Under the pieces are notes generated by a model. That model did no database searches and had not been told where the DNA came from. It was given only the letters and a program-made list of their open reading frames with translations. This document shows, piece after piece, positions 9,088-17,306 of a DNA stretch of 64,000 nt; within the stretch, counting starts at the first letter, position 1, and each line of letters begins with the position of its first letter. A program made the position numbers and the translations under genes. The DNA comes from Pseudomonas sp. SJZ074 (GTDB taxonomy: Bacteria; Pseudomonadota; Gammaproteobacteria; Pseudomonadales; Pseudomonadaceae): positions 46,301 to 110,300 of the forward strand of contig NZ_VIUE01000013.1 of the NCBI RefSeq assembly GCF_007828215.1, given 5' to 3'.

Positions 9088-10613
9088 ACGAAAGGATGGT
9101 GCCCGAGGTGGGTGTCCTGGCCGATACACCGGCGGTGGTGCAGTTGAATGCCTGGCTGCGGAACTGGGCCAGGCGCCTGGATTTCCGCTTGGTGGACGAG
9201 CGTCGTTGCCTGCCCCCGCATTGGGTACTGGCGTTGGGCAACAAAGGCTTGCTGGGCATGCAGGTGGCCGAACGCGACGGTGGCCTGTTGGGGTTATCGA
9301 ATTTCGAACTGCTGCGGGTTCAGCGTCAGTTGGGCGCGATTGACCTGACGCTGGCCTTTTTCGTGGGGCTCAACAACGGGCTGGGTATTCGCCCCATCCA
9401 GCGTTTTGGTTCACCGGCCATCAAAGAGCGCTATTTGCCGCAATTGGCCAGCGGACGGATACTCGCCGCGTTTGCCTTGACCGAACACGGCGCAGGCTCC
9501 AATCCTCTCGGCCTGTCGGCGACGGCCCTGCGGGAGAAGGAGGGGTTCCGGGTGAACGGGAGCAAGTCCTGGTCGGGGTCTGCCGCCTGGGCGGGGGTGA
9601 TCTCGGTATTCACCCGGCATCTCGATGAACAGGGGCGCGACTGCGGTTTCGTCGGCCTGTGTCTGGATGCCGAGCAACCAGGCATGCGCCAGGGCAGCGA
9701 GGCGCTGACCCTGGGGCTCAAAGGCATGGTGCAGAATCAACTGCATTTCGACGCCGCGCTGGTTGACCCGGACCGGGTGCTGGGCAGTCCGTTCGCCGGC
9801 ATGGCCGTGGCCAGCGACACCATGGCCTATGGGCGCCTGGGTATCGCGGCCACGTGTGTCGGCGGCCTATGGCGGTGCCTGCAATTGATGATGCGCTACA
9901 GTACCCGGCGCAGTTTGGGCAGCCATCGGCTTTGGGATCACCAGTACACGCAATGGGTCGTGGACGATGCGCTGTGTGCCGCGACCGCGATTGGCGGTTG
10001 GGTCGACGATCTCGCGCTTCGCCTGGATCAAGGCCTGCCCGAGGCGCCGCCGCAGGTACTGGCGGCGGTCAAATGGATGGCCAGCGAGATGCTTGGTGAA
10101 GTCAGTGACGCCGCCTTGCAGATGCTCGGTGCGCGGGGTTACTGCGACAACAACCCCATTGGCCAGTTATGGCGCGACGCACGCATTACCCGTCTGTTCG
10201 AAGGGCCGTCGGAAACGCTGGCAACCTTTATCGGCCAGCGGGTACAGGAGCAACCTGTCGCGACGCTGGATTACCTGGAGCAGACGGCGCCCGGGAAGAT
10301 CGCCGCCCAGCGGCTGCGGCAATGGCTGGCCGACGCGGGCCCGATGGAACGCCTATCGGCTGGCACGCTGCGCCTGGGCGAGTGCGTGGCTTGGCTGATG
10401 CTCTACGCCCAGCCGTTGGATGAGCCATCCAGGCGTTGGGTCGACTTCCGCCTGGAACAGGCGCTGCACACCTGGGAGCGGGTCCGCTCACCGGTGCGGG
10501 CAATGCCCGGACTGGCTGAGTGGATCAATGCCAACGCAGGCCTGTGCGATGAGCCCCAACCCGGTGAAGACAGCACCATCGATCCTCTGCTCATGTCACG
10601 GGAAGGCCTATGA
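9084..10613 (+). CDS. Acyl-CoA dehydrogenase family protein
   Basis: Begins at TTG 9084 (overlapping the SDR stop as TTGA, with AGGAGCG seven bases ahead); ATG 9096 is an alternative. The 509-residue product has the acyl-CoA dehydrogenase fold: flavin motif FALTEHGAGSNP (about 131-142), the substrate-side WSGSAAWAG segment, and RLFEGPSETL (about 371-380), whose glutamate is at the usual catalytic-base position. A C-terminal extension of about 120 residues goes beyond the standard 380-residue enzyme. It would introduce or remove a double bond in an acyl thioester, on CoA or on the neighbouring ACP. Substrate unknown. Confidence 0.85.
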   Translation: MNERMVPEVGVLADTPAVVQLNAWLRNWARRLDFRLVDERRCLPPHWVLALGNKGLLGMQVAERDGGLLGLSNFELLRVQRQLGAIDLTLAFFVGLNNGLGIRPIQRFGSPAIKERYLPQLASGRILAAFALTEHGAGSNPLGLSATALREKEGFRVNGSKSWSGSAAWAGVISVFTRHLDEQGRDCGFVGLCLDAEQPGMRQGSEALTLGLKGMVQNQLHFDAALVDPDRVLGSPFAGMAVASDTMAYGRLGIAATCVGGLWRCLQLMMRYSTRRSLGSHRLWDHQYTQWVVDDALCAATAIGGWVDDLALRLDQGLPEAPPQVLAAVKWMASEMLGEVSDAALQMLGARGYCDNNPIGQLWRDARITRLFEGPSETLATFIGQRVQEQPVATLDYLEQTAPGKIAAQRLRQWLADAGPMERLSAGTLRLGECVAWLMLYAQPLDEPSRRWVDFRLEQALHTWERVRSPVRAMPGLAEWINANAGLCDEPQPGEDSTIDPLLMSREGL

Positions 10614-11845
10614 AACGCACCGCATTGAAGGCCGGGTTGGCGATGAGTCTGCTCAGCAGTGCCTGCCAGGGCGCCTCGCTGGAGGCCTTGGATATCAATG
10701 GTCGTCTGGAAACCCGGCAAGCGCTGACGCGCGAGGGTGAATGGGGCCTCAACGAGTACTCGGCCCTGTTGGGCGGCAGTTGGCAGGATGATTCGGGCTG
10801 GCGATACAAGGTGCAAGTCCGGGCGCTGCAGGAAAACCAACTCGACGGCGACTATCACGAAGTGGAGCCTCGTGAGTTGTTTGCCGAGTATCAGGGCGAC
10901 CGTTGCACCTATACATTGGGTGTACAACAAGTGGTCTGGGGGAGTGCCGATCGACTGAGGGTCCTGGACGTGATTCATGCCTTCGACCGACGCGAGGGCT
11001 ACTTTGGCGACTATGTCCAGCAGCGGCGGCCACTGGCGATGCTCAACAGCGAGTGTTCGGTGTTCGAGGATCAATCGCTACAGCTGTTGGTGATCCCGCA
11101 GACGCGCAAGGACCTGCTGCCCGATGCCGGCTCCCGCTTCGCCGAGGCCAGCGTCGGGAATGCCTTGGCGGGCATTCCCCGTACAGAAGCGGACGACCCG
11201 GACTGGCGCAAGCCTGCCGACTGGACTCCGGCCCTGAAATGGAGCGGCAACCTTCAAGGCATCGACTATTCATTGAATGCCTGGCATGGATGGCAAACGG
11301 AGGAGAGCTATACCGCGCGCTTGTCCCAGGCCGGCCTGAGTTATCGTGAGTCGCTGAAACGCCGCACCCTGTTCGGCGGTTCGTTCGCCATGCCGATCGG
11401 CCCCGTGGTGTTCAAGGGGGAGGCGGCGTTGGTTCCCGACGCGTACCGCTACTCCAGGGCTCCGACGGGTGTGCTGGAACTTGAAAAAAACCGCCAGCAA
11501 CAGCTGCTGTTGGGGGTCGATTATCTGAGCGGCGACTGGTTCTTCGGCATGCAGTACTACAACCTCTGGAAGGACGAGGTGAAGGACGCCGTCGATCAGG
11601 ATCGCTCTGAAATCGTCAGCCTGGCGATCCGGCGAGAGATGTGGCAGGGCCGGCTTTACCTGACGGGCTATCTGGCCCAGGACCTGCGCAATTCCGCGCA
11701 GTACGCTGCCCTGGAAATGCGTTATGACCTCGATGCCCATTGGCAGTTGCGCACCGGATTGGACATCTTCGATGGCAACCGGCAGAGCTTCGGATATTTC
11801 GACGAGCAAAGCCGGTGGGTCAACGCCGTGCGTTATTCGTTTTAG
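10610..11845 (+). CDS. Outer-membrane beta-barrel protein, DUF1302-like
   Basis: A 411-residue protein with a signal peptide (AGLAMSLLSSACQGAS, cleavage near residue 23). The rest alternates short amphipathic strands with polar turns and ends in the aromatic signature AVRYSF with a C-terminal phenylalanine, as BAM-inserted barrels do. The pattern recalls DUF1302 proteins, which accompany LolA-like carriers and exporters, though those are usually longer. It is the last gene of the cluster, overlapping the dehydrogenase stop (ATGA at 10610). It probably receives the product at the outer membrane. Its stop codon overlaps the stop of the convergent monooxygenase gene. Confidence 0.72.
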   Translation: MKRTALKAGLAMSLLSSACQGASLEALDINGRLETRQALTREGEWGLNEYSALLGGSWQDDSGWRYKVQVRALQENQLDGDYHEVEPRELFAEYQGDRCTYTLGVQQVVWGSADRLRVLDVIHAFDRREGYFGDYVQQRRPLAMLNSECSVFEDQSLQLLVIPQTRKDLLPDAGSRFAEASVGNALAGIPRTEADDPDWRKPADWTPALKWSGNLQGIDYSLNAWHGWQTEESYTARLSQAGLSYRESLKRRTLFGGSFAMPIGPVVFKGEAALVPDAYRYSRAPTGVLELEKNRQQQLLLGVDYLSGDWFFGMQYYNLWKDEVKDAVDQDRSEIVSLAIRREMWQGRLYLTGYLAQDLRNSAQYAALEMRYDLDAHWQLRTGLDIFDGNRQSFGYFDEQSRWVNAVRYSF

Positions 11846-13377
11846 GCTGTCACCCGCAGTCGTGGCGATGAAGCCTCTTCAAGTTGAGGCACTCCCATGC
11901 GGATCAAATAGGCCTCTAGCTCCGCTGTCCGGTCTGCGATAAAGATCGCACCGACATATCCGTCCGGACGGATCAGTACGCATTCGCCTGGTGTCACTTC
12001 GTAGGCATCGCGCCAGTGTCCCCAGGTATCGATGAGATCACCGTTCGGGCCGATGTGGTACACGCGCAGGCCCGGTCGTGATGCCAGTGTCTCAAGCTTC
12101 GCCTCGTGGGCAAGCAGCGTCCAGTGGGGCCCTTGGAACAACTGGAACAGTCGTGATGACTGACCCGCCGCGCCTTGGACCGTGGCATCCGGGGCGCGAT
12201 CGCCGGCGCGAATGCCACCTTGGCGTTCGGGCCGTTCCCAGGCGAGCGGCGAGTCCGGGTAGCCGATATCGAGTTGGTGCACCTCGCGACCGCGGCGCAT
12301 TCCGCCCTGTTTCCGGGCATTGAGCAAGCGTGTCGAAAGGCCGAGCACCGACTCGGCTACTGGGCGACGTTCGACCTCGTAGGTATCGAGCAGTTCTTCG
12401 CTTGCCCCCTTCAATACGGCCACCAGTTTCCAGCCCAGGTTGTAGGCATCCTGCACGCTGGTGTTCAGCCCCTGTCCACCGGTGGGTGGGTGTATGTGAG
12501 CGGCATCGCCGACCAGGAGCACCCGGCCCACGCGGTAGTGCACGGCCAACCGGGCATTCATTTGGTAGTCCGACGCCCAGGAGACCGAGTGGACGATCAG
12601 GTCTGCACGTCCCGTGCGGTCAGCGGTGAGGGCGGTCAGCCCTTCGGCCGAGAGGTCGGCCGGCGCACCTGGCGGGATCGGCGCCTGGATCTGGAAGAGG
12701 TCGGTACCGGCGAGCGGACAAATTGCGAGCATGCGCGCCATGTCGCCGTCGTTGAACTGGTGCCAGGCGTCGCGCTCAAGACCGGTCAGCACGACATCGG
12801 CAACAATGGCGCGAACGCCCAGGGTCTTGCCGGGAAAATCCACACCGAGGGTTTTTCTCACAAAGCTGCGCCCACCATCCGAACCAATCAGGTAGCGGGC
12901 CCGAAGCAGCTCCTCGCCCGCCGGGCCGGCGATACGCGCGGTGACGCCGTTGTCATCCTGCTCGAAGCCCAGTAATTCCTGGTTGAATACCACTTGATGG
13001 CCCAGCTCGTTCAACCGCTCGCGCATGATCTGTTCCGTCACGCACTGGGCAATCATCAATGGCCGTTGATAGGGTTCGGCCGGGGTTGGGTCGGCCTGCT
13101 CGGCCATGTCCGAATCGAGATAGCTGCCGTCGTCACCGTAGACACGCTGGCGGGGGTAGGGCCCACCGGCCGCCGTCATCCGGTCGAGGAGGCCAAGGTC
13201 CTCGAAGATTTCCTGTGTCCGTGGCTGGATACCCTTGCCCCGCGAGCCTGGAAACGGTGTCGCCAGTTTCTCGATCAATTGGAACGAGACGCCGTGTCGC
13301 GCAAGCTCGATGGCAAGGGTAAGGCCGGCTGTGCCAGCGCCGCAGATCAAGACATCGAGCATTGGTTGATTTGTCAT
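11842..13377 (-). CDS. FAD-dependent aromatic monooxygenase (PheA/TfdB/RdmE type)
   Basis: Start set at ATG 13377 (MTNQPML), which has GGAGCT seven bases upstream; an in-frame ATG at 13404 lacks this. The 511-residue product has the FAD site CGAGTAGLTLAIELARHG near the N-terminus, the DG-type GSDGGRSFVR motif and the second FAD motif GDAAHIHPPTGGQGLNT. The C-terminal thioredoxin-like domain is typical of phenol and polyketide hydroxylases. It would hydroxylate an aromatic substrate using NAD(P)H and oxygen. It is transcribed divergently from a MarR gene across a 44-base gap, the classic layout of a phenolic-responsive repressor and its target enzyme. Confidence 0.88.
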   Translation of the reverse strand: MTNQPMLDVLICGAGTAGLTLAIELARHGVSFQLIEKLATPFPGSRGKGIQPRTQEIFEDLGLLDRMTAAGGPYPRQRVYGDDGSYLDSDMAEQADPTPAEPYQRPLMIAQCVTEQIMRERLNELGHQVVFNQELLGFEQDDNGVTARIAGPAGEELLRARYLIGSDGGRSFVRKTLGVDFPGKTLGVRAIVADVVLTGLERDAWHQFNDGDMARMLAICPLAGTDLFQIQAPIPPGAPADLSAEGLTALTADRTGRADLIVHSVSWASDYQMNARLAVHYRVGRVLLVGDAAHIHPPTGGQGLNTSVQDAYNLGWKLVAVLKGASEELLDTYEVERRPVAESVLGLSTRLLNARKQGGMRRGREVHQLDIGYPDSPLAWERPERQGGIRAGDRAPDATVQGAAGQSSRLFQLFQGPHWTLLAHEAKLETLASRPGLRVYHIGPNGDLIDTWGHWRDAYEVTPGECVLIRPDGYVGAIFIADRTAELEAYLIRMGVPQLEEASSPRLRVTA

Positions 13378-13386
13378 GGCAGCTCC

Positions 13387-13457
13387 AATATGTGTAGGAT
13401 GCACGTAATAGGAGCCATGCTATGCCATCGATGAAAAAGGTGCAAGATACACATATT
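13387..13457. promoter_or_regulatory. Probable MarR operator pair between monooxygenase and marR genes
   Basis: AATATGTGTA (13387-13396) is repeated exactly in inverted orientation as TACACATATT (13448-13457). The left copy also begins a weaker local palindrome, ATGTGTAGGATGCACGT. The left copy lies in the intergenic gap next to the monooxygenase ribosome site, and the right copy lies just inside the annotated marR start. This is the expected place for MarR autorepression and target control; no binding data are visible. Confidence 0.5.
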
Positions 13458-13910
13458 TCTGAGCAGTTGAAGGTGCTGCATGGCGCGATGATCAGTCTCG
13501 TCAGTGCAATGAACCGGCCACAGAACGACGAGAGAATGATCGAGGAGGCCGGCATCCGGCTCGACCGGGCGTTGTTCTTCGTGCTTGTGGGCATTGAGCG
13601 ACTGGGGCCAATCGGTGTGGTGGATCTGGCTGAACGTTCAGGACGCGACTACACCACCATCAGTCGTCAAGTTGCCAAGCTCGAAAGCCTGGGCCTGGTG
13701 ACGCGTCGTGCAAGTCCCGTCGATCGCCGCGTGCGCGAAGCAGTCATTGCGCCGGCGGGAAAGGCGATGACTGATCGCATCGACGCTGCGCGTGAGCGGA
13801 TGGGGCGTGCGGTCTTCAAGGATTGGGACGGGGAAGAGTTCGAGACATTCGTCAGACTGATGCGCAAGTTTGCCGATGGCCTGGAGAAGGAACTGTCAGT
13901 GGACACTTGA
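13422..13910 (+). CDS. MarR-family transcriptional regulator
   Basis: A 162-residue winged-helix protein. The recognition region LAERSGRDYTTISRQVAKLESLGLVTRR (about 68-95) followed by the wing DRRVREAVIAPAGKAM is diagnostic for MarR. Starts at 13422 and 13431 are both possible. It is divergent from the flavin monooxygenase, which it very likely represses until a phenolic ligand binds. It converges with the tetR gene, leaving only seven bases between their stops. The inducer is unknown. Confidence 0.9.
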   Translation: MPSMKKVQDTHISEQLKVLHGAMISLVSAMNRPQNDERMIEEAGIRLDRALFFVLVGIERLGPIGVVDLAERSGRDYTTISRQVAKLESLGLVTRRASPVDRRVREAVIAPAGKAMTDRIDAARERMGRAVFKDWDGEEFETFVRLMRKFADGLEKELSVDT

Positions 13911-13917
13911 CCTAGCC

Positions 13918-14529
13918 TCAATCAGCGTCCTGTACAGCGCCGCGGATAAGCGCCGCGAAGGCTTGGGTCACTTCGTCCTTGCCATGCCGACCGCGCATCG
14001 AGGCGCCCGCAAGTGCTTCTCCCGCACCGACCAGGCCGGTACAACGACGCTCCAGTTCGGTCACGGGCAGCTCGGTGTGGGGCTTGAGCACACGGGTGAA
14101 CATTTGCACGCAGTTATCCAGCAGTTCCTGGAAAACCACGGCTTTCTCGTTGCTGCCTGCCAGCGCCGCACCCACCGCGAAGAACTCGTCGGTGTTGTCT
14201 GCCGCGCATTGGATATAGGCACTGGCGAGCACCAGCGCGGTTTCTTCCAGGGGCCGCTCGGTGCCTGTCATCGCATCACGGAACGCGTTGACCCGTTCGG
14301 TATCGATCCATTTATAAAGTTCGATCAGCAGGTCCGATCGAGTGCCGAAATGATCGTAGACCACCGGTTTTGACACGCCCGCGCGCACCGCAAGATGCCC
14401 CAGGGTCAAGCGGTCGGCGCCTTCCTCGCGCACGATCAATAGCGCGGTGTCCAGCAACTGCCGCCGCCGTTCGGCTTTTGACAGTCGGCGGCTAGAGGAC
14501 GGGGTCGGGGACTCGATGTCGGTTTGCAC
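13918..14529 (-). CDS. TetR/AcrR-family transcriptional regulator
   Basis: A 203-residue repressor: a short disordered start, then the TetR helix-turn-helix (LTLGHLAVRAGVSKPVVYDHF, about 41-61) with the YDHFGTRSDLL transition and an alpha-helical ligand domain to the C-terminus. It is divergent from the oxidoreductase at 14641. The 111-base gap between them holds two near-identical palindromes, so it almost certainly controls that gene and itself. Ligand unknown. Confidence 0.92.
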   Translation of the reverse strand: MQTDIESPTPSSSRRLSKAERRRQLLDTALLIVREEGADRLTLGHLAVRAGVSKPVVYDHFGTRSDLLIELYKWIDTERVNAFRDAMTGTERPLEETALVLASAYIQCAADNTDEFFAVGAALAGSNEKAVVFQELLDNCVQMFTRVLKPHTELPVTELERRCTGLVGAGEALAGASMRGRHGKDEVTQAFAALIRGAVQDAD

Positions 14530-14551
14530 TTCGTCGCTCCAGGGTTAAAAA

Positions 14552-14568
14552 ACCTACCAATGGTAGGT
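14552..14568. promoter_or_regulatory. TetR operator 1
   Basis: ACCTACCAATGGTAGGT is a perfect 17-base palindrome around one central base. It starts 23 bases from the tetR start codon, on the tetR side of the divergent gap. Its core is repeated at 14597. Confidence 0.8.
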
Positions 14569-14596
14569 AGTGGGGTGTATGTTCGGGTTGACTCTT

Positions 14597-14611
14597 CCTA
14601 CTAATGGTAGG
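14597..14611. promoter_or_regulatory. TetR operator 2
   Basis: CCTACTAATGGTAGG repeats the core of the first operator with a single change. Centres are 44 bases apart, about four helical turns, so two dimers would bind the same face of the DNA. It ends 29 bases before the start of the oxidoreductase gene. Confidence 0.8.
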
Positions 14612-14640
14612 TTTCGTTTCCAACACAAGGAGAACATACC

Positions 14641-15648
14641 ATGTCTGTTGATCCTATCTTGTTTATGGGCGGTTCTGGCGCCATTGGCCATCACACTGCC
14701 CAGGCGCTGCGCGCCGCCCATCCCGGCGTACCGCTGCTGATCGGTGGCCGCGATCTGGCAAAGGCCCAGCGGGCCGCAGAAAAGCTCGGTAACGCCCAGG
14801 GCGTGCTGATCGATGCCGGCGCTGACGACCTGGGGCTCGGTGATCGCGCTGTCAGCGGTGTCGTGGTTTTTTACATGGACCACGCGCTTGCTGGGCTGCG
14901 TTACGCGCAACGGCGTGGCGTGCCGCACCTCAGCATATCGTCCGGCATTTTCGAGATCGCACCGGAAATCGCGACGTACATGCACCGGCCCGATGCCGCG
15001 CCTATCGTCCTCGGATACGAATGGATGGCCGGCGCCACGACGGTGTCGACGTTGAAGGTGGCCGAGGCCTTCAGCCGCGTACACGACATCAGGATCAGTG
15101 CATTGATCGATGAGCAGGACACTGGAGGCCCGACGGTCGCGACTGACTTCGAACACCTGAACAGGATGCTTCCTGCCGCCATGACCCGGCGCGAGGGGGT
15201 GTATGTCTGGCGGGAAGGAGAAGAGGCCAGGGCCCGCTTCCGTGCGGTGGATGGCAGGGACATCGAAGCTGGCGGGTTCTCCTCCATCGACGTCGTCGGG
15301 TTGGCCGCCGCCACGGGCGCGCCCAATGTTCAATTCGACATGGCCATCGGGCTGAGCTCGACCCGACGCGAGGGTGGCCCCCTGTCGACAGAGATCATCA
15401 TTGAACTGGCCGGCGAGGATCAGAAGGGCGAAGCGTTGCGTACACGCCACGCACTCGTCCACCCGGCGGGCACGGCACCGCTGACCGGCCTCAGCGTCGC
15501 GTTGCTCCTTGAGCGGTTGCTCGGGCTGGACGGGCAGCCGCCTACCGCGCCGGGCCTCTATTTCCCCTATCAATTGCTGAACGCGGCGACGTATCAACAA
15601 CGCCTGGAACAGGAGGGGGGCGTGTTGCGCGAGCTAGCGGTGGAATGA
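14641..15648 (+). CDS. Saccharopine dehydrogenase-like NAD(P)-dependent oxidoreductase
   Basis: A 335-residue protein starting with a Rossmann site, LFMGGSGAIGHHTAQAL (about 7-23), and an LLIGGRDLAKAQ second strand, as in saccharopine-dehydrogenase-like reductases. No further catalytic motif is certain. AAGGAGA precedes the ATG. It is the only gene in its transcription unit and faces two TetR operators, which suggests induction by a toxic or xenobiotic compound that it then reduces. It may act on an enoyl or keto substrate; function beyond nucleotide-dependent oxidoreductase is not claimed. Confidence 0.75.
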   Translation: MSVDPILFMGGSGAIGHHTAQALRAAHPGVPLLIGGRDLAKAQRAAEKLGNAQGVLIDAGADDLGLGDRAVSGVVVFYMDHALAGLRYAQRRGVPHLSISSGIFEIAPEIATYMHRPDAAPIVLGYEWMAGATTVSTLKVAEAFSRVHDIRISALIDEQDTGGPTVATDFEHLNRMLPAAMTRREGVYVWREGEEARARFRAVDGRDIEAGGFSSIDVVGLAAATGAPNVQFDMAIGLSSTRREGGPLSTEIIIELAGEDQKGEALRTRHALVHPAGTAPLTGLSVALLLERLLGLDGQPPTAPGLYFPYQLLNAATYQQRLEQEGGVLRELAVE

Positions 15649-16116
15649 TTCGATCTCGCGGCGCCGGATGCGCCGCTATCGCGAGCAGGCTCGCTCCCAC
15701 AGGGTCTGGTGGTGTATGCAAAAGGCAGCGTACTCCTCAAATCCAATGTGGGAGCGAGCCTGCTCGCGATAGCGGAGTGTCTGCCACGAAGAGTTGAATG
15801 TTCGCTCCCACACTGGATTGGGCTGTACGCCGCATTTACGTACAGCACCAGACCCTGTGGAAGTGAGTCTGCTTGCGAAGAACGAACGCACCGAGTGTCG
15901 CATCAGAAACCATGAACCCTTCTCCCGGATTAGACTGACAGTCCCCGCGCAGATCATTGCGCGGGTAGCCGGGCGCGTGCTCCCGCGTTCGCCAGGCGTT
16001 TCCCCACTCGGTGATGCGGCAATGCGCAACCGCGTGTCAATCCATCCGACCACCGCTACAGTTTTCAGGTCCTGCATGTCCGTATCGACGGTGGCCTTCT
16101 TACAGGAGGGTACGTA
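15649..16116. other. 468-base intergenic region with REP pair and a stem-loop
   Basis: No convincing gene is present. It holds an inverted REP pair (15675-15775), a degraded third REP copy near 15800, and a perfect 8-bp stem-loop CCCGCGCA/TGCGCGGG at 15944-15965 without a U tract. A strong AGGAGG site near the right end serves the methyltransferase. Confidence 0.7.
15675..15775. repeat. REP doublet (type I), inverted
   Basis: GCTATCGCGAGCAGGCTCG... (15675-15701) and its inverted partner TGTGGGAGCGAGCCTGCTCG... (15747-15775) form a typical Pseudomonas REPIN-style pair with a 45-base spacer. Confidence 0.85.
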
Positions 16117-17163
16117 ATGGACGAGGCAAAACTTAACGAGTTCATGGGCAAGCTGGTGTCCGACATGGGCGCCTCGGCAATGCTCGCCAATATGATCCTT
16201 GGCGATGAGCTCGGGTTGTATAAAGCCATGGCGGATAGCCGGCCGATCACCTCTGAAGAACTTGCGTCCAGAACGGGCTGCAATCCACGGCTGATCCAGG
16301 AATGGCTCAGCGCCCATGCGGCATCCGGGTACATGGAGCACCACGAGGGCCAGTTCGTCTTGCCTGAAGAACAGGCGTTGGCGCTGGCCATCGAGGATTC
16401 ACCGGTGTATGTGGCGGGCGGTGTCATGGTGATCGCGTCCATGTTTCACGACAAGGACAAGCTGGTGGCGGCCATGCGCGGAGATGGAGGGCTGCCCTGG
16501 GGAGACCACCATCCCTGCATGTTTCACGGTACCGAACGCTTTTTCCGGCCTGGGTACAAATCCTATCTGGTGTCGCAATGGTTGCCGGCGCTGGAAGGGG
16601 TCGTCGATAAGCTCACCGCCGGTGCGAAGGTGGCAGACATCGGCTGTGGGCATGGCGCTTCGACTATCGTCATGGCCAAGGCCTTTCCTGCCTCGCGCTT
16701 TGTGGGGTTCGATTATCACGCGCCCTCCATTGCCACGGCGACGCAGCGTGCCGAAGAGGGCGGCGTCGAGGACCGGGTCAGCTTTGTCCAAAGTACCGCG
16801 AAGAGCTTCCCGGGAGATGATTACGATCTGATCTGCTATTTCGATTGCCTGCACGACATGGGGGACCCGGTCGGTGCAGCACGGCACGCCTATCAGTCGC
16901 TGAAGACAGACGGTACGGTGCTGCTTGTCGAGCCCTATGCCAAAGACACGCTGGACGAGAACATAACCCCCGTCGGACGACTGTTCTATGCCGCTTCCAC
17001 GTTCATCTGTACACCGAACTCGCTGTCTCAGGAAGTGGGCCTGGGCCTGGGTGCGCAGGCCGGGGAGGCGAGGTTGCGGGAGGTATTTGCCGAGGCGGGT
17101 TTCGGACACTTGCGCCGGGCAGCGGAAACACCCTTCAACCTGATCCTGGAGGCCCGCAAGTAG
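16117..17163 (+). CDS. Class I SAM-dependent methyltransferase with N-terminal winged-helix domain
   Basis: A 348-residue protein. Residues 1-90 form a dimerisation/winged-helix region (TSEELASRTGCNPRLIQEWL) as in O-methyltransferases and the Rv2258c-like family. The SAM site is VADIGCGHGAS (about 172-182), followed by an acidic end of strand 2 (FVGFDYH) and motif IV (YDLICYFDCLHDMGDP). A late LLVEPYAKD segment matches post-III motifs. It would methylate a small molecule or a natural product; the substrate is unknown. The gene stands alone between REP-rich gaps with its own AGGAGG ribosome site. Confidence 0.85.
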   Translation: MDEAKLNEFMGKLVSDMGASAMLANMILGDELGLYKAMADSRPITSEELASRTGCNPRLIQEWLSAHAASGYMEHHEGQFVLPEEQALALAIEDSPVYVAGGVMVIASMFHDKDKLVAAMRGDGGLPWGDHHPCMFHGTERFFRPGYKSYLVSQWLPALEGVVDKLTAGAKVADIGCGHGASTIVMAKAFPASRFVGFDYHAPSIATATQRAEEGGVEDRVSFVQSTAKSFPGDDYDLICYFDCLHDMGDPVGAARHAYQSLKTDGTVLLVEPYAKDTLDENITPVGRLFYAASTFICTPNSLSQEVGLGLGAQAGEARLREVFAEAGFGHLRRAAETPFNLILEARK

Positions 17164-17198
17164 TTGTGTCGGGACGGGCCGTGTACGGGGGAGAGACC

Positions 17199-17288
17199 GT
17201 GGGAGCAAAGCTTGCTCGCGATGGCATCGGGTCAGGCCGCATTGATTTCGACTGCCCAGGCGCTATCGCGAGCAGGCTCGCTTCCACC
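17199..17288. repeat. REP doublet (type I), inverted
   Basis: GTGGGAGCAAAGCTTGCTCG... (17199-17225) and CGCTATCGCGAGCAGGCTCG... (17261-17288) face each other between the methyltransferase and the 3' end of the GGDEF gene. The first copy is slightly diverged. Confidence 0.8.
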
Positions 17289-17306
17289 GGGGCTGTCTGG
17301 AGCTAC

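Noticed and set aside
15709..15915. A 68-codon open frame over the REP pair
   Set aside because: It is composed mainly of REP sequence translated by chance and has no ribosome site.
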